The position numbers and the translations under genes are program-made. Below the pieces are notes generated by a model. The model searched no databases and was not told where the DNA came from. It was given only the letters and a program-made list of their open reading frames with translations. Shown piece by piece: positions 6,142 to 13,880 of a DNA stretch of 13,882 nt. The DNA comes from Candidatus Babelota bacterium. GTDB taxonomy: Bacteria > JAGOBX01. The stretch covers positions 1 through 13,882 of the forward strand of contig JAGOBX010000039.1 of assembly GCA_017999075.1 (NCBI GenBank). The letters run 5' to 3'. The stretch's first letter is position 1; every line of letters begins with the position of its first letter.

Positions 6142-8433
6142 ATGAAAGAACGGTTTTTGTGGGTTGTAAGTTTGGTTTTTATTTTTACTTTCATAGTTGC
6201 TGTTCAGGCTGCTGACGATGATTTTGAAAGTGAAGATGCATTCTTTAAAGTTGAAGAAGAAATTGCTTCAGTTGCATCAAAATACGCTCAGAAAGTCAGT
6301 GAAACACCGGCAATAATAAGCGTTGTGTCCGAAGAACAAATCAGGAATTCTGGAGCTAAAAATTTGCTGGAAATAGTTAAATTGATTCCGGGCGTTGAAA
6401 CTTTTATTACTCAGGACGGATATCCTGAAATTTCTTTCAGAGGAATAAGAGGAAGAGCAAATGTTTTATTCCAGATTGACGGACATAGACTTAATAGTTT
6501 TTATGATGGCCAGTCAATGTATAATTTTTCTGTACAGGGTATCAAAAAAGTTGAATTGATTCGCGGACCAGGTTCGTCAATGCACGGAACTAACGCATTT
6601 GTCGGAGTTATTAATATAATAACAAAAGAATATGACGGAGAAAGCGAATTAAAATTTGTCAGCGGGGACAATTCTACTAACGGAATTACAGTTTTTACAG
6701 GTAAAAAATTTTCAGAAACAAATAAATTTACTGTTTTTGCGCATTCAATTAAATCCGATAATTCTGATTTACAGTTAAGAAGTGACGCAAGATATAATCA
6801 AAAAGCTACTAACACAGAATATCCGTCACCGATTGATGATAAAAATGAGCAGAATTACCTGTCTTTTATATACAACCTTAAAAAATCTAAAATTAATTTT
6901 CATTATTTTGATGAGAACAGAGGCGCATACATAGGCACAAATTCTTATGCTGATTCAAATCAGTTTGTTAAAAGCAGACAGATGGTGATTGATTATTTAC
7001 TTAATGAAATAAAAATTAATGATAAATCAAATATCAGCAGCAAAGTATATTTTGATAATGGAAAATATGAAAAATATACTTTTGCAGGATTCAGCGATGA
7101 ACGCGATGGCCCGACTGGAAGCAGGGGATATACCAAAACAGATTATAAATCAATGACAATAGGAACTGAAATGCAGTTAAACTGGCAGCCTGTAGAAAGC
7201 CATAAGATTGTATCCGGTTTTCAATATGAATATATGAAACTGTCTGATTACGAATTTTTAACTAATTTCGCAAAACCTTACGATGGAAAATGGGTTAAAG
7301 ATTATTTATACGGATATGGATTAGGATATCCTACGAGCTTTACTACTGATCCAAGAACAGGCGCTGTTATAACAGGGTTGGGAAATTGGCATGGTCTTAC
7401 ATTCCCGCAGAATACGGATAGAAAAATTTTCGGATTGTTTTTACAGGATGAGTGGAAAATTCATTCTAAATTTATAACTACTCTCGGATTGAGATATGAT
7501 AATTACAGTGATTTTGGTTCTACAGTGAACCCTAAAGTTGCTGCAGTTTCTCCAATCATTCCGGATAAATTCATTATCAAAGCTTCTTATGCTACTGCAT
7601 TCAGAGCCCCTACTTTTCAAGAGTTATATGACAGAAGCCAAATATCTGTTAAAAACGGATCAAACGGAAATGTTAACCTTGATCCTGAAAAAATTAAAAC
7701 TTTTGAACTTGGGTTTGAATACAGGCCTCATAAATCTGTAAAAGTAAAACTTAATGGTTTTATAAACGAAATTGAAGATAATATTTTTGCACAGAATGTT
7801 AATAAACTTTGGGGAGCTTCAGGTCCTTACGATCAGTATGAAAATATTAATGGAATTGATATCAAAGGTTTTGAAAGTGAAATTAAATACGATTATGATA
7901 AACAGAACTATAGCTTTTTTAATTATTCATGGTTTGAAGCTGTTAATAAAGGCGGTTATATAGTAGGAGTTGACGGCAATGGTCCGGTTCGTACTTCTTA
8001 TGAATCTGATATGATGGAAGTTCCTCAGAAACGTTATAACTTGGGTGTTAACGTGGATGGAACTTTGTTCGGATGTTTAAAAAATAAAAAAGGCAGAAAT
8101 TATTCTCTGAATGCAGCATATCTTTATGCTTCAGAACGATACATCAATATGCTTGATTTGGTTTCAGCAACAGGAACTTCATATTCGAATAGCGGCGGAA
8201 GAAGATGGAAAATAGATAAATACGGAGTAATAAATTTATCTTTGAGAACAACTGAATCTTTAAGTAAAGATTTTTCCGTTCAATTATCAGTTTATAATTT
8301 AACCGATGAAGATGTTTATGATAATTATTATGATACCGTGAATCTTAATAAAACAACAATAGACTGGACGTCTGATAAAATTTTCCCTGTTCACGGCAGA
8401 TTTTTTAATGCGAGCGTTTCGGTTAAATTTTAA
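6142..8433 (+). CDS. TonB-dependent outer-membrane receptor
   Basis: This 763-aa outer-membrane protein has a signal peptide (cleavage after VQA, residue 23), an N-terminal extension, a plug domain (about 52-163) and a 22-strand-type beta-barrel (about 170-763) ending in Phe (FNASVSVKF), the usual outer-membrane assembly signal. Plug signatures are KVSETPAIISVVSEEQI (51-67), LLEIVKLIPGVE (75-86), SFRGIRGRANVLFQIDGHRL (98-117), KKVELIRGPGSSMHG (135-149) and GVINIITK (155-162). The barrel has typical motifs such as GLRYDNYSDFG and KASYATAFRAPTFQELY. The extension with EEEIASVASKYAQK resembles receptors of the colicin-I/BtuB-like class, but I cannot name a TonB box or a substrate. A strong GGAGG (6131-6135) lies 6 nt before the start. 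No tonB, exbB or exbD is in the window, so the energising complex must come from elsewhere. Confidence 0.93.
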   Translation: MKERFLWVVSLVFIFTFIVAVQAADDDFESEDAFFKVEEEIASVASKYAQKVSETPAIISVVSEEQIRNSGAKNLLEIVKLIPGVETFITQDGYPEISFRGIRGRANVLFQIDGHRLNSFYDGQSMYNFSVQGIKKVELIRGPGSSMHGTNAFVGVINIITKEYDGESELKFVSGDNSTNGITVFTGKKFSETNKFTVFAHSIKSDNSDLQLRSDARYNQKATNTEYPSPIDDKNEQNYLSFIYNLKKSKINFHYFDENRGAYIGTNSYADSNQFVKSRQMVIDYLLNEIKINDKSNISSKVYFDNGKYEKYTFAGFSDERDGPTGSRGYTKTDYKSMTIGTEMQLNWQPVESHKIVSGFQYEYMKLSDYEFLTNFAKPYDGKWVKDYLYGYGLGYPTSFTTDPRTGAVITGLGNWHGLTFPQNTDRKIFGLFLQDEWKIHSKFITTLGLRYDNYSDFGSTVNPKVAAVSPIIPDKFIIKASYATAFRAPTFQELYDRSQISVKNGSNGNVNLDPEKIKTFELGFEYRPHKSVKVKLNGFINEIEDNIFAQNVNKLWGASGPYDQYENINGIDIKGFESEIKYDYDKQNYSFFNYSWFEAVNKGGYIVGVDGNGPVRTSYESDMMEVPQKRYNLGVNVDGTLFGCLKNKKGRNYSLNAAYLYASERYINMLDLVSATGTSYSNSGGRRWKIDKYGVINLSLRTTESLSKDFSVQLSVYNLTDEDVYDNYYDTVNLNKTTIDWTSDKIFPVHGRFFNASVSVKF

Positions 8434-8454
8434 TGATAAAGGAGGAAAAATATT

Positions 8455-9552
8455 ATGAAAAAAACAGTTATTTTCAATGTTTTAATTTTTATTATACCGG
8501 TTTTATTTTTTATTGGATGCGGTTCTGTTAATGAACCTCAGACATATTCTCCGACGACTTCGGTTTCTGATGTAATAAGTCTTGCGCCTCTTGCAGATTA
8601 TAAAACTTATTATGATACTGCTATGACACAGGCAGGATTGGTTTGGCCTGATGTAACGCCTGCAGTTCAGGCGCAAGATACGTATACTACAATATCTGCT
8701 TCAAAGTACGGTTTATTCTATAAAACTACTGGTTTTATATATTCTACGACAAAAGGAATATATATGCCAGGAAGTTATATAGGTAATGCCAGAGGATATG
8801 AAAGTCTGGTAGGAAATCTTTTTGTTGACGCGATGTTTTACGGAGCAAGAACAATTGATTCAAGGGTTCAGTTTTTTTATGGTAATTTAGGCGGAATCAG
8901 AGATGATAAAGCTACTGCAGGAAATTATCTGTCAAATTCTGATCCGTTTAAAAATTATATAGTTCCCGGAGCAGAATTAAGCGCAGGAGTTCAGACAGGA
9001 CTTTTCTTTTATGCAAATTATCTTGAAGTACTGAAAATTAAAGGGGAAAATCTGCTTGATATGTTTGAACACGGAGCAGCAGCATGGACAAATAAAACAA
9101 CTATAGGAAGCCGTGGAAAATTCACTCAGATTGCTGGAGCTAAGGTTGAATTAGACAGAAGCAAAGTAAGTTACCCTTCTACTGGATATGAAAAAGTAAG
9201 GAAAATTTATATTACGACTAATAATGATACCGCAGTATGGGCAATTGATTACAGCGATGCATCAGATACTACTAAATGGACAAAAATATATGATAAAGAT
9301 TTAGGCGGATGGATGGCAGGATATTCTAATACAACAGAATTTTATATGGCGACTTCGAATTATGTGGCGAATGCAGGCGATGATTATACGATGTTATATT
9401 ATGCTAAACAATATCAGGGTGGATTTATTAAAACTGATCCACGTACACAAGGGCAGTGGTTTGGAGAATACATATCTGCTTATAAAAGCGTTAGAGGAGC
9501 TAATGCTACATTTATGCCCACAATGCAGCAGAGAATTAAGTTTGTAGATTAA
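8455..9552 (+). CDS. Lipoprotein consisting of a 5'-nucleotidase C-terminal domain
   Basis: This 365-aa protein has a lipoprotein signal (FFIGC, lipid-bearing C22). The rest matches the C-terminal, substrate-recognising domain of UshA-type 5'-nucleotidases (PF02872). Landmarks in order are ESLVGNLFVDAMFYGA (116-131; family E-x-N-x-G-N-L-x-x-D-A-M), YGNLGGIRDD (142-151; family NGGGIR), the LKIKGENLLDMFEHGAA segment (193-209), GKFTQIAGAKVELD (221-234) and SNYVANAGDDYTML (301-314; family NDYLAxGGDGY). The catalytic metallophosphatase domain, which should precede it with its D-x-H and GNHE-type motifs, is absent: only about 90 residues lie between the Cys and the domain. It is therefore probably a binding protein, not an enzyme. 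GGAGG (8441-8445) lies 9 nt upstream. It closes the operon, 21 nt after the receptor gene, which suggests a partner role at the outer membrane. Confidence 0.75.
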   Translation: MKKTVIFNVLIFIIPVLFFIGCGSVNEPQTYSPTTSVSDVISLAPLADYKTYYDTAMTQAGLVWPDVTPAVQAQDTYTTISASKYGLFYKTTGFIYSTTKGIYMPGSYIGNARGYESLVGNLFVDAMFYGARTIDSRVQFFYGNLGGIRDDKATAGNYLSNSDPFKNYIVPGAELSAGVQTGLFFYANYLEVLKIKGENLLDMFEHGAAAWTNKTTIGSRGKFTQIAGAKVELDRSKVSYPSTGYEKVRKIYITTNNDTAVWAIDYSDASDTTKWTKIYDKDLGGWMAGYSNTTEFYMATSNYVANAGDDYTMLYYAKQYQGGFIKTDPRTQGQWFGEYISAYKSVRGANATFMPTMQQRIKFVD

Positions 9553-9612
9553 AGTTTTATATAGAAAATGCGGGATTTCCTGTGTTTTAAATGTAAATGT
9601 GAGTGAGTGAAT

Positions 9613-9654
9613 AAAACGGCATCGTTTTAATTTAAAGCGGTGCCGTTTTTTTTT
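9613..9654 (+). terminator. Strong intrinsic terminator of the TonB-receptor operon
   Basis: AAAACGGCATCG (9613-9624) pairs with CGGTGCCGTTTT (9638-9649) over 12 bp with one G-U, around a 13-nt A+T loop, followed by more T (to 9654). Read on the minus strand, the stem ends in CCGTTTTATT, so it may also stop leftward transcripts from the convergent glycan cluster. Confidence 0.9.
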
Positions 9655-9671
9655 GTATTGATTAAAATCGA

Positions 9672-9693
9672 GAAAAAGTGCCGAAAAAGTGCC
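9672..9693. repeat. Tandem 11-bp direct repeat
   Basis: GAAAAAGTGCC occurs twice head to tail (9672-9682 and 9683-9693), followed by a further G. It lies in the non-coding gap between the terminator and the convergent glycosyltransferase gene. The GTGCCG core also occurs in the terminator's 3' arm. No function is evident. Confidence 0.7.
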
Positions 9694-9722
9694 GTATCGT
9701 CAAAAGTCATTTTTTATTTTTT

Positions 9723-9777
9723 AAAATATCCGGGTATATTTGAAGAATTGTGTGGCGCAAAAAAATGCGGATATTTT
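9723..9777. repeat. Inverted repeat at the 3' end of the glycan cluster
   Basis: AAAATATCCG (9723-9732) and CGGATATTTT (9768-9777) are perfect complements, extendable by T9722-A9778, with 35 nt between them. A smaller nested CGCA/TGCG hairpin lies inside. The right arm overlaps the stop codon of the leftward glycosyltransferase gene. The sequence after the stem on the minus strand is A-rich rather than T-rich, so it is at best a weak terminator. It may act as a 3'-end stabilising stem. Confidence 0.55.
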
Positions 9778-10951
9778 ATTTTGAATAAAATAAATTGCTG
9801 TATAATTCTTCAAAGTTGTCAATAAGTTTTTTTATTGTGTATCTGCTTAAAACATATTCCTGTCCTGATTTACTCAGTTTTTCACGTAAAATTTTATCAG
9901 TGCATAAAGTATAAATTTTTTCTGAAAGTTTTTCTGGATTTTGGGATTCTGCAAGAAGTCCGGTCTGATTGTCGATTATTAAATCCCCCACTCCTCCGAC
10001 ATCTGTAGAAATTACAGGTATTCCGGCTGCAAGAGATTCTATTATTACCGTTGGTAACCCTTCGTTTATTGAAGTCAGAACTACAATATCGCTCATTCCG
10101 TAATATTTATCAAGTTCACTTGAAAATCCTGTGAATTCAAAATAATCGGATAATTTATAACTATTGATTAAGTCAGTTATTTCTTGTTTCAGATATCCGT
10201 CACCTACAATGAATACTTTAAAATTTTGGAACCTGGTTTTTAATATATTTATTGATTCGACAAGCAGTCTGTGATTTTTTATTGGAACTATTCTCGCAAT
10301 AATGCTTATAACAATCTGTTCTTCGTTAATTTTATATTTTTTACGCATTTCATTTCTATATTTTTTTGAGTTTATGAATTCGTTAAGTTCCAGTCCTAAC
10401 GGGATATTTATTATTTTATCATATCCGCCGAGATTCAGTTCCACAAAATCTTTTCTTTGTTTACTGCTTACACTGATTATTTTATCAGTGAATTTAGCCA
10501 GAATTTGTTCGATTACAGTAAAAAATTTAGTTTTTGATTTCGAAAAATATCCGTCAAATATATGACCATGAAATGTATGCACTATTTTTTTTCTGAACGT
10601 TAGAATTGCAGCTATCCGCCCGAGGGTTCCTGCTTTAGCAGTATGCGTATGAACAATATCAGGCTGGAATGTCAGCATTATCCATATAAGTTTTATTAAA
10701 GCAATAAAATCGTATAGAAAGATAAGTTCACGCTGCATTTTTTCTATCAATATAAATTTTACATTCATTTTTTCGCATAAATAAAACATATTGCCTTCAG
10801 CTTCTGATTCTTTGCCGGTTATTAGTTTAACATCGAATTTTGTTTTATCAAGAAGAGCAGCAAGGTAAATTACATTTACCGCAGGTCCGCCGATATTTAA
10901 TCTTGTGACAATCTCAAGAATTTTAATTTTTTTATTCTTTTTATTAGACAT
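9776..10951 (-). CDS. GT4-family glycosyltransferase
   Basis: This roughly 391-aa cytoplasmic or membrane-associated enzyme transfers a sugar from an activated donor to a growing surface glycan. It has the two Rossmann domains of GT-B enzymes: an N-terminal acceptor domain with the glycine loop LNIGGPAVN and the DIVHTHTAKAG motif (about 98-108), and a C-terminal Glycos_transf_1 domain with ARIVPIKNH (R220, K225), the GDG segment and the EGLPTVIIE motif (E297 and E305 of EX7E). I chose ATG 10951 because it overlaps the upstream stop in the coupled form ATGTCTAA. ATG 10969, adding six residues, is equally free of a ribosome binding site and cannot be excluded. It is the last gene of the minus-strand cluster. 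Donor and acceptor are unknown. Confidence 0.9.
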   Translation of the reverse strand: MSNKKNKKIKILEIVTRLNIGGPAVNVIYLAALLDKTKFDVKLITGKESEAEGNMFYLCEKMNVKFILIEKMQRELIFLYDFIALIKLIWIMLTFQPDIVHTHTAKAGTLGRIAAILTFRKKIVHTFHGHIFDGYFSKSKTKFFTVIEQILAKFTDKIISVSSKQRKDFVELNLGGYDKIINIPLGLELNEFINSKKYRNEMRKKYKINEEQIVISIIARIVPIKNHRLLVESINILKTRFQNFKVFIVGDGYLKQEITDLINSYKLSDYFEFTGFSSELDKYYGMSDIVVLTSINEGLPTVIIESLAAGIPVISTDVGGVGDLIIDNQTGLLAESQNPEKLSEKIYTLCTDKILREKLSKSGQEYVLSRYTIKKLIDNFEELYSNLFYSK

Positions 10952-12068
10952 AATATTTTTTTGATTCATATAAATCGGAAATTGATTTTATGAATTTCCC
11001 TATTGAAAAATTTGTTTTTACAGTTTCAAAAGCATTTTCAGAAATTTTATAATTTAATTGTTCATCCTTCAACAACATAGAAGTTTTTTCTATAAATTCA
11101 TCTGCCGAATGTTCGCATAGAAAACCGGATTCGAAATCTTTTACAAGTTCAGACATTCCTCCGACATCAGGAATCACAACGGGTAATCCTTCTGCCATTG
11201 CTTCAAGTACAGCTCTTGAGGAACTTTCCCACAAAGAAGTTAAAATAAAAATATCAAACATTTTAAGCAAATATCTTACATTATTCTGATGACCTAAAAA
11301 TTTTATGTTTTCAACTTTTTTTTCCGAAGCATAATTTCGGATATTTTTTAATTCAGGTCCGGAACCGATAGATACAAAATATAAATCATTAAAAATTTGG
11401 TTCAAACCTGAACAAATATCAATAAATAATTTATAATTTTTTACCGGGGTTAAGTTTGCGACAATTCCTATAACTCTGCAATTTTCCGGTATTTTATGTT
11501 CGTTTTTTATTTTTAATGAAATTGTTTTTTTTATTGATAAATCGAATTTTTCAAATTCTAATTTTATCCCGTTAGGTATCACAATAATTTTTTTTTTATC
11601 GATTTTTTCTCTTTCAGAAACAACAGTTTTTACAAGTTCCGAGTTTGATGTGAAAACATCAACAAGTTTTGCAGTTAAAAAATCGATGAATATATGATAT
11701 ATTTTTTTCCAGTAATCAGGACTGCGGTATGAAGATATAATTGTCTTAACTCCTGCAATTTTTGATAATATTCTTCCTGCCTGGTCCGCGTGGAACAGAT
11801 ATGTGTTTACAATATCAGGTTTTTCGTTTTTTATTATTTTATATAATTTTAATATTCCGATAATATCAAATTTGTTTTTCATTTTTAAAGAATATACTTT
11901 GCAATTGCGTTTTTCAAGTTCTTCAATCAATTGACCATTTCCAATCAGAGCTACAAAGTTCATTTCAAACTTGCTTCTGTCGAAATGTTCTGCTAATGAT
12001 ATCAGCATTTTTTCAGTTCCGCCTATTCTGCTGTCAGTGGTAATATGAAGAATTTTAATTTTTTTCAT
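10944..12068 (-). CDS. GT4-family glycosyltransferase
   Basis: This 374-aa GT-B enzyme is related to but distinct from the following one. Visible features are the N-terminal glycine loop in TTDSRIGGTEKMLISLA (10-26), PDIVNTYLFHAD (84-95), the interdomain segment IVIPNGI (162-168), VANLTPVKNY (203-212), IGSGPEL (234-240), ILTSLWESSSRAVLEAM (275-291) with the EX7E pair E281 and E289, and LPVVIPDVGGMSELV. The donor-phosphate Arg that usually sits in this family's G-R-L stretch is Asn205 here, while K210 is kept. A substitution of this kind is tolerated in some members, so activity is still likely. The last 8 nt overlap the next gene, implying coupled translation. It lies 46 nt after the ABC ATPase gene. 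Sugar and acceptor are unknown. Confidence 0.9.
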   Translation of the reverse strand: MKKIKILHITTDSRIGGTEKMLISLAEHFDRSKFEMNFVALIGNGQLIEELEKRNCKVYSLKMKNKFDIIGILKLYKIIKNEKPDIVNTYLFHADQAGRILSKIAGVKTIISSYRSPDYWKKIYHIFIDFLTAKLVDVFTSNSELVKTVVSEREKIDKKKIIVIPNGIKLEFEKFDLSIKKTISLKIKNEHKIPENCRVIGIVANLTPVKNYKLFIDICSGLNQIFNDLYFVSIGSGPELKNIRNYASEKKVENIKFLGHQNNVRYLLKMFDIFILTSLWESSSRAVLEAMAEGLPVVIPDVGGMSELVKDFESGFLCEHSADEFIEKTSMLLKDEQLNYKISENAFETVKTNFSIGKFIKSISDLYESKKYYV

Positions 12069-12114
12069 TTTGTTATGTCCCGCAATTAATTATATTAACA
12101 GATTTATTCTTAAT

Positions 12115-12849
12115 TCAGTAATTTTCCGATGAATATTTTTTTAAAATTTCATCTGCTGTTCCTTCCATTTTTATGATTCCTTTATCTAACCAGAATACAT
12201 AATCAGCAACTTTTGAAACTGCTCCAAGATCGTGAGAGGCAAAAATTATGCATTTTTTGTTTTTTTTGAATTCATTGATTTTATCAAGGCATTTATGCTG
12301 GAATTTCATATCCCCTACAGCTATTACTTCGTCACAAAGAAAAACTTCAAAGTTTAATTGAATAGCTATTGAAAACCCAAGGCGCATAAACATTCCTGCT
12401 GAATATATTTTTATTTTTGAATCAATGAATTTTTCGAGTTCCGAAAATTCAAGTATTTTGTCTAAATTTGAGTCAATATCTTTTTTTGACATCCCCATAA
12501 TAGAACTGTTAAGATAAATGTTTTCTTTGCCGGTAAGTTCAGGATGAAATCCAGAACAAAGTTCTAATAATGTTGAAATTTTTCCTGAAACATTAACTTT
12601 TCCAGAACTCGGAGTTATTATTCCTGCCATTGTTTGAAGCAACGTGCTTTTTCCTGAACCATTTCTGCCTATAAGGGCGTAACATTTGCCTTTTTCAAGA
12701 TTCATATTAATATTTTTCAGCGACCATAAGATTTCATATGAACCTGGAGTTTTTAGAAAAGGCAGAATATTTTTTATAAGAGCCGGAGATTCATAAAATA
12801 CTTTAAACTTTTTTGAAACATTTTCAAGTTGAACTGCGAATTCAGGCAT
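12115..12849 (-). CDS. ABC-type polysaccharide export ATPase (Wzt/KpsT/TagH-like)
   Basis: This 244-aa nucleotide-binding subunit powers export of a lipid-linked glycan together with a Wzm-type permease. Motifs: Walker A GRNGSGKST (61-69), the subfamily-typical ELCSGFHPELTGKENIYL (96-113), a degenerate signature YSAGMFMRLGFS (149-160), Walker B VFLCDE (169-174) and the switch histidine in SHD (H206). The YSAGM signature and the SGFHPELTG stretch separate it from ordinary importers and point to O-antigen, capsule or teichoic-acid export. It lacks the C-terminal carbohydrate-binding extension of O9a-type Wzt, so it resembles the short KpsT-like form. No permease gene is in the window. ATG 12849 is used; an in-frame TTG lies just before it. 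The gene begins 4 nt after the corA stop, so the two are coupled. Confidence 0.9.
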   Translation of the reverse strand: MPEFAVQLENVSKKFKVFYESPALIKNILPFLKTPGSYEILWSLKNINMNLEKGKCYALIGRNGSGKSTLLQTMAGIITPSSGKVNVSGKISTLLELCSGFHPELTGKENIYLNSSIMGMSKKDIDSNLDKILEFSELEKFIDSKIKIYSAGMFMRLGFSIAIQLNFEVFLCDEVIAVGDMKFQHKCLDKINEFKKNKKCIIFASHDLGAVSKVADYVFWLDKGIIKMEGTADEILKKYSSENY

Positions 12850-12853
12850 CAAT

Positions 12854-13819
12854 TTATAACCAATCCTTTTTTCTGAAAAATACCATCATAATAAGAATAA
12901 TGAACAGCATTATTTCCATAACTATTACAAATGCATGAGTTGAATTTTGAAAAGGAAGATTTATATTCATTCCGTATATGCCTGATATTAAAGTTAAAGG
13001 CATAAAAATAACTGAAATAATCGTGAGCATTTTCATGATATCATTTCGTCTTATATCCATTAATGCGTCATATGACTGGTATAAACTTTCTATTAATTCT
13101 TTGCTTGTTTCAAGCATATCAAAAATTTTTTCGCTATGATCCACTATATCTCCGAAATAAACTTCCATATCTTCTGAAATATATTTTAAATCAGTTAATT
13201 CGAGTTTTTTTAATAATGTAATTTCAGGTTTTAAAATATTTTTAAATAACAGAATATTTCTTCTTAAAATCAGTATTTCAGATATTGAATTTTTATCAAG
13301 AGAATCCAATATTTTTTCTTCAATAATACTTATGCTTTTATTAATTTTTTCAGCTACAGGGATACAGTAATCTATAAGCGTGTCAAGAATCGTATGAAGA
13401 AGATCTGCTGAATCTACACAATCTATTTTATTGTTTTTGACATAATCGTTAAAGATTTTTTTTATAGGAGTAAAGTTCATTTCATGGACTGTCACCACAT
13501 AATTTCTGCCGACGAAAATTGAGATAACTCCGGTTTCAAGTTTTTTGTTGGCAGATATTTCTAACGGAACCTGCATAACAAGAAAAATAAAATTATCAAA
13601 TTCATCCATTTTAGGCCTTTCTATTTTGCTGGTGGCATCTTCAATTGCCAAAAAATGGAAATTGAAAACGTCTTTTAATATAGCAAGGTTTTCAGGCGCA
13701 GGAGTGAAAATGTCCACCCAAAACAAAAAATCTTTATCTCCTATTTTTTCTGATAAAAATTTTTTGTCAATATCAGTATAGAAAATATTTCCGGGAATAT
13801 TATATCCTATTATCCGCAT
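12854..13819 (-). CDS. corA: CorA-family magnesium/divalent-cation channel
   Basis: This 321-aa inner-membrane protein forms a homopentameric channel for Mg2+ and similar cations. It has the family layout: a soluble N-terminal domain (about 1-260), including a long helical stalk from about 150, then two membrane helices (about 264-282 and 297-315) with the signature YGMN at 282-285. The C-terminus is basic (RKKDWL), as in the family. The short loop after GMN (INLPFQNSTHAF) lacks the MPE acidic motif of enterobacterial CorA, so exact ion preference is uncertain. It is the first gene of the minus-strand cluster and is separated by 4 nt from the exporter ATPase. A function shared with glycan synthesis is not obvious; co-location may be only transcriptional. 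No ribosome binding site is visible before ATG 13819. Confidence 0.92.
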   Translation of the reverse strand: MRIIGYNIPGNIFYTDIDKKFLSEKIGDKDFLFWVDIFTPAPENLAILKDVFNFHFLAIEDATSKIERPKMDEFDNFIFLVMQVPLEISANKKLETGVISIFVGRNYVVTVHEMNFTPIKKIFNDYVKNNKIDCVDSADLLHTILDTLIDYCIPVAEKINKSISIIEEKILDSLDKNSISEILILRRNILLFKNILKPEITLLKKLELTDLKYISEDMEVYFGDIVDHSEKIFDMLETSKELIESLYQSYDALMDIRRNDIMKMLTIISVIFMPLTLISGIYGMNINLPFQNSTHAFVIVMEIMLFIILIMMVFFRKKDWL

Positions 13820-13843
13820 ATATTTTTTGTTATTTTACTTTAT

Positions 13844-13874
13844 ATTATAATTTTGACATTAATTTACTAAACAA
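13844..13874 (-). promoter_or_regulatory. Possible promoter for the corA-glycan cluster
   Basis: On the minus strand TATAAT (complement of 13844-13849) is a perfect -10 hexamer about 25 nt before the corA start. TTGTTT (complement of 13869-13874) could be a -35, with a long 19-nt spacing. A second TATAAT (complement of 13876-13881) lies at the window edge. The A+T-rich context makes chance matches likely. Confidence 0.4.
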
Positions 13875-13880
13875 TATTAT
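13853..13880 (+). promoter_or_regulatory. Promoter-like sequence reading out of the right edge
   Basis: TTGACA (13853-13858) is a perfect -35 and TATTAT (13875-13880) a one-mismatch -10, spaced 16 nt apart. It overlaps the predicted corA promoter on the other strand, so the two would form a compact divergent pair. The gene it would serve is outside the window. Confidence 0.5.

Noticed and set aside
8455-9552. Reading the lipoprotein as a complete, active 5'-nucleotidase
   Set aside because: The metallophosphatase domain and its metal-binding motifs are missing; there is no room for them before the C-terminal domain.
6142-9552. A classical SusC/SusD glycan-uptake pair
   Set aside because: The receptor lacks the carboxypeptidase-like N-terminal domain typical of SusC, and the lipoprotein matches the nucleotidase C-domain rather than SusD helical repeats.
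9640-9825. Small plus-strand open frame after the operon
   Set aside because: It begins inside the terminator's stem and overlaps the convergent glycosyltransferase gene; no ribosome binding site or family similarity.
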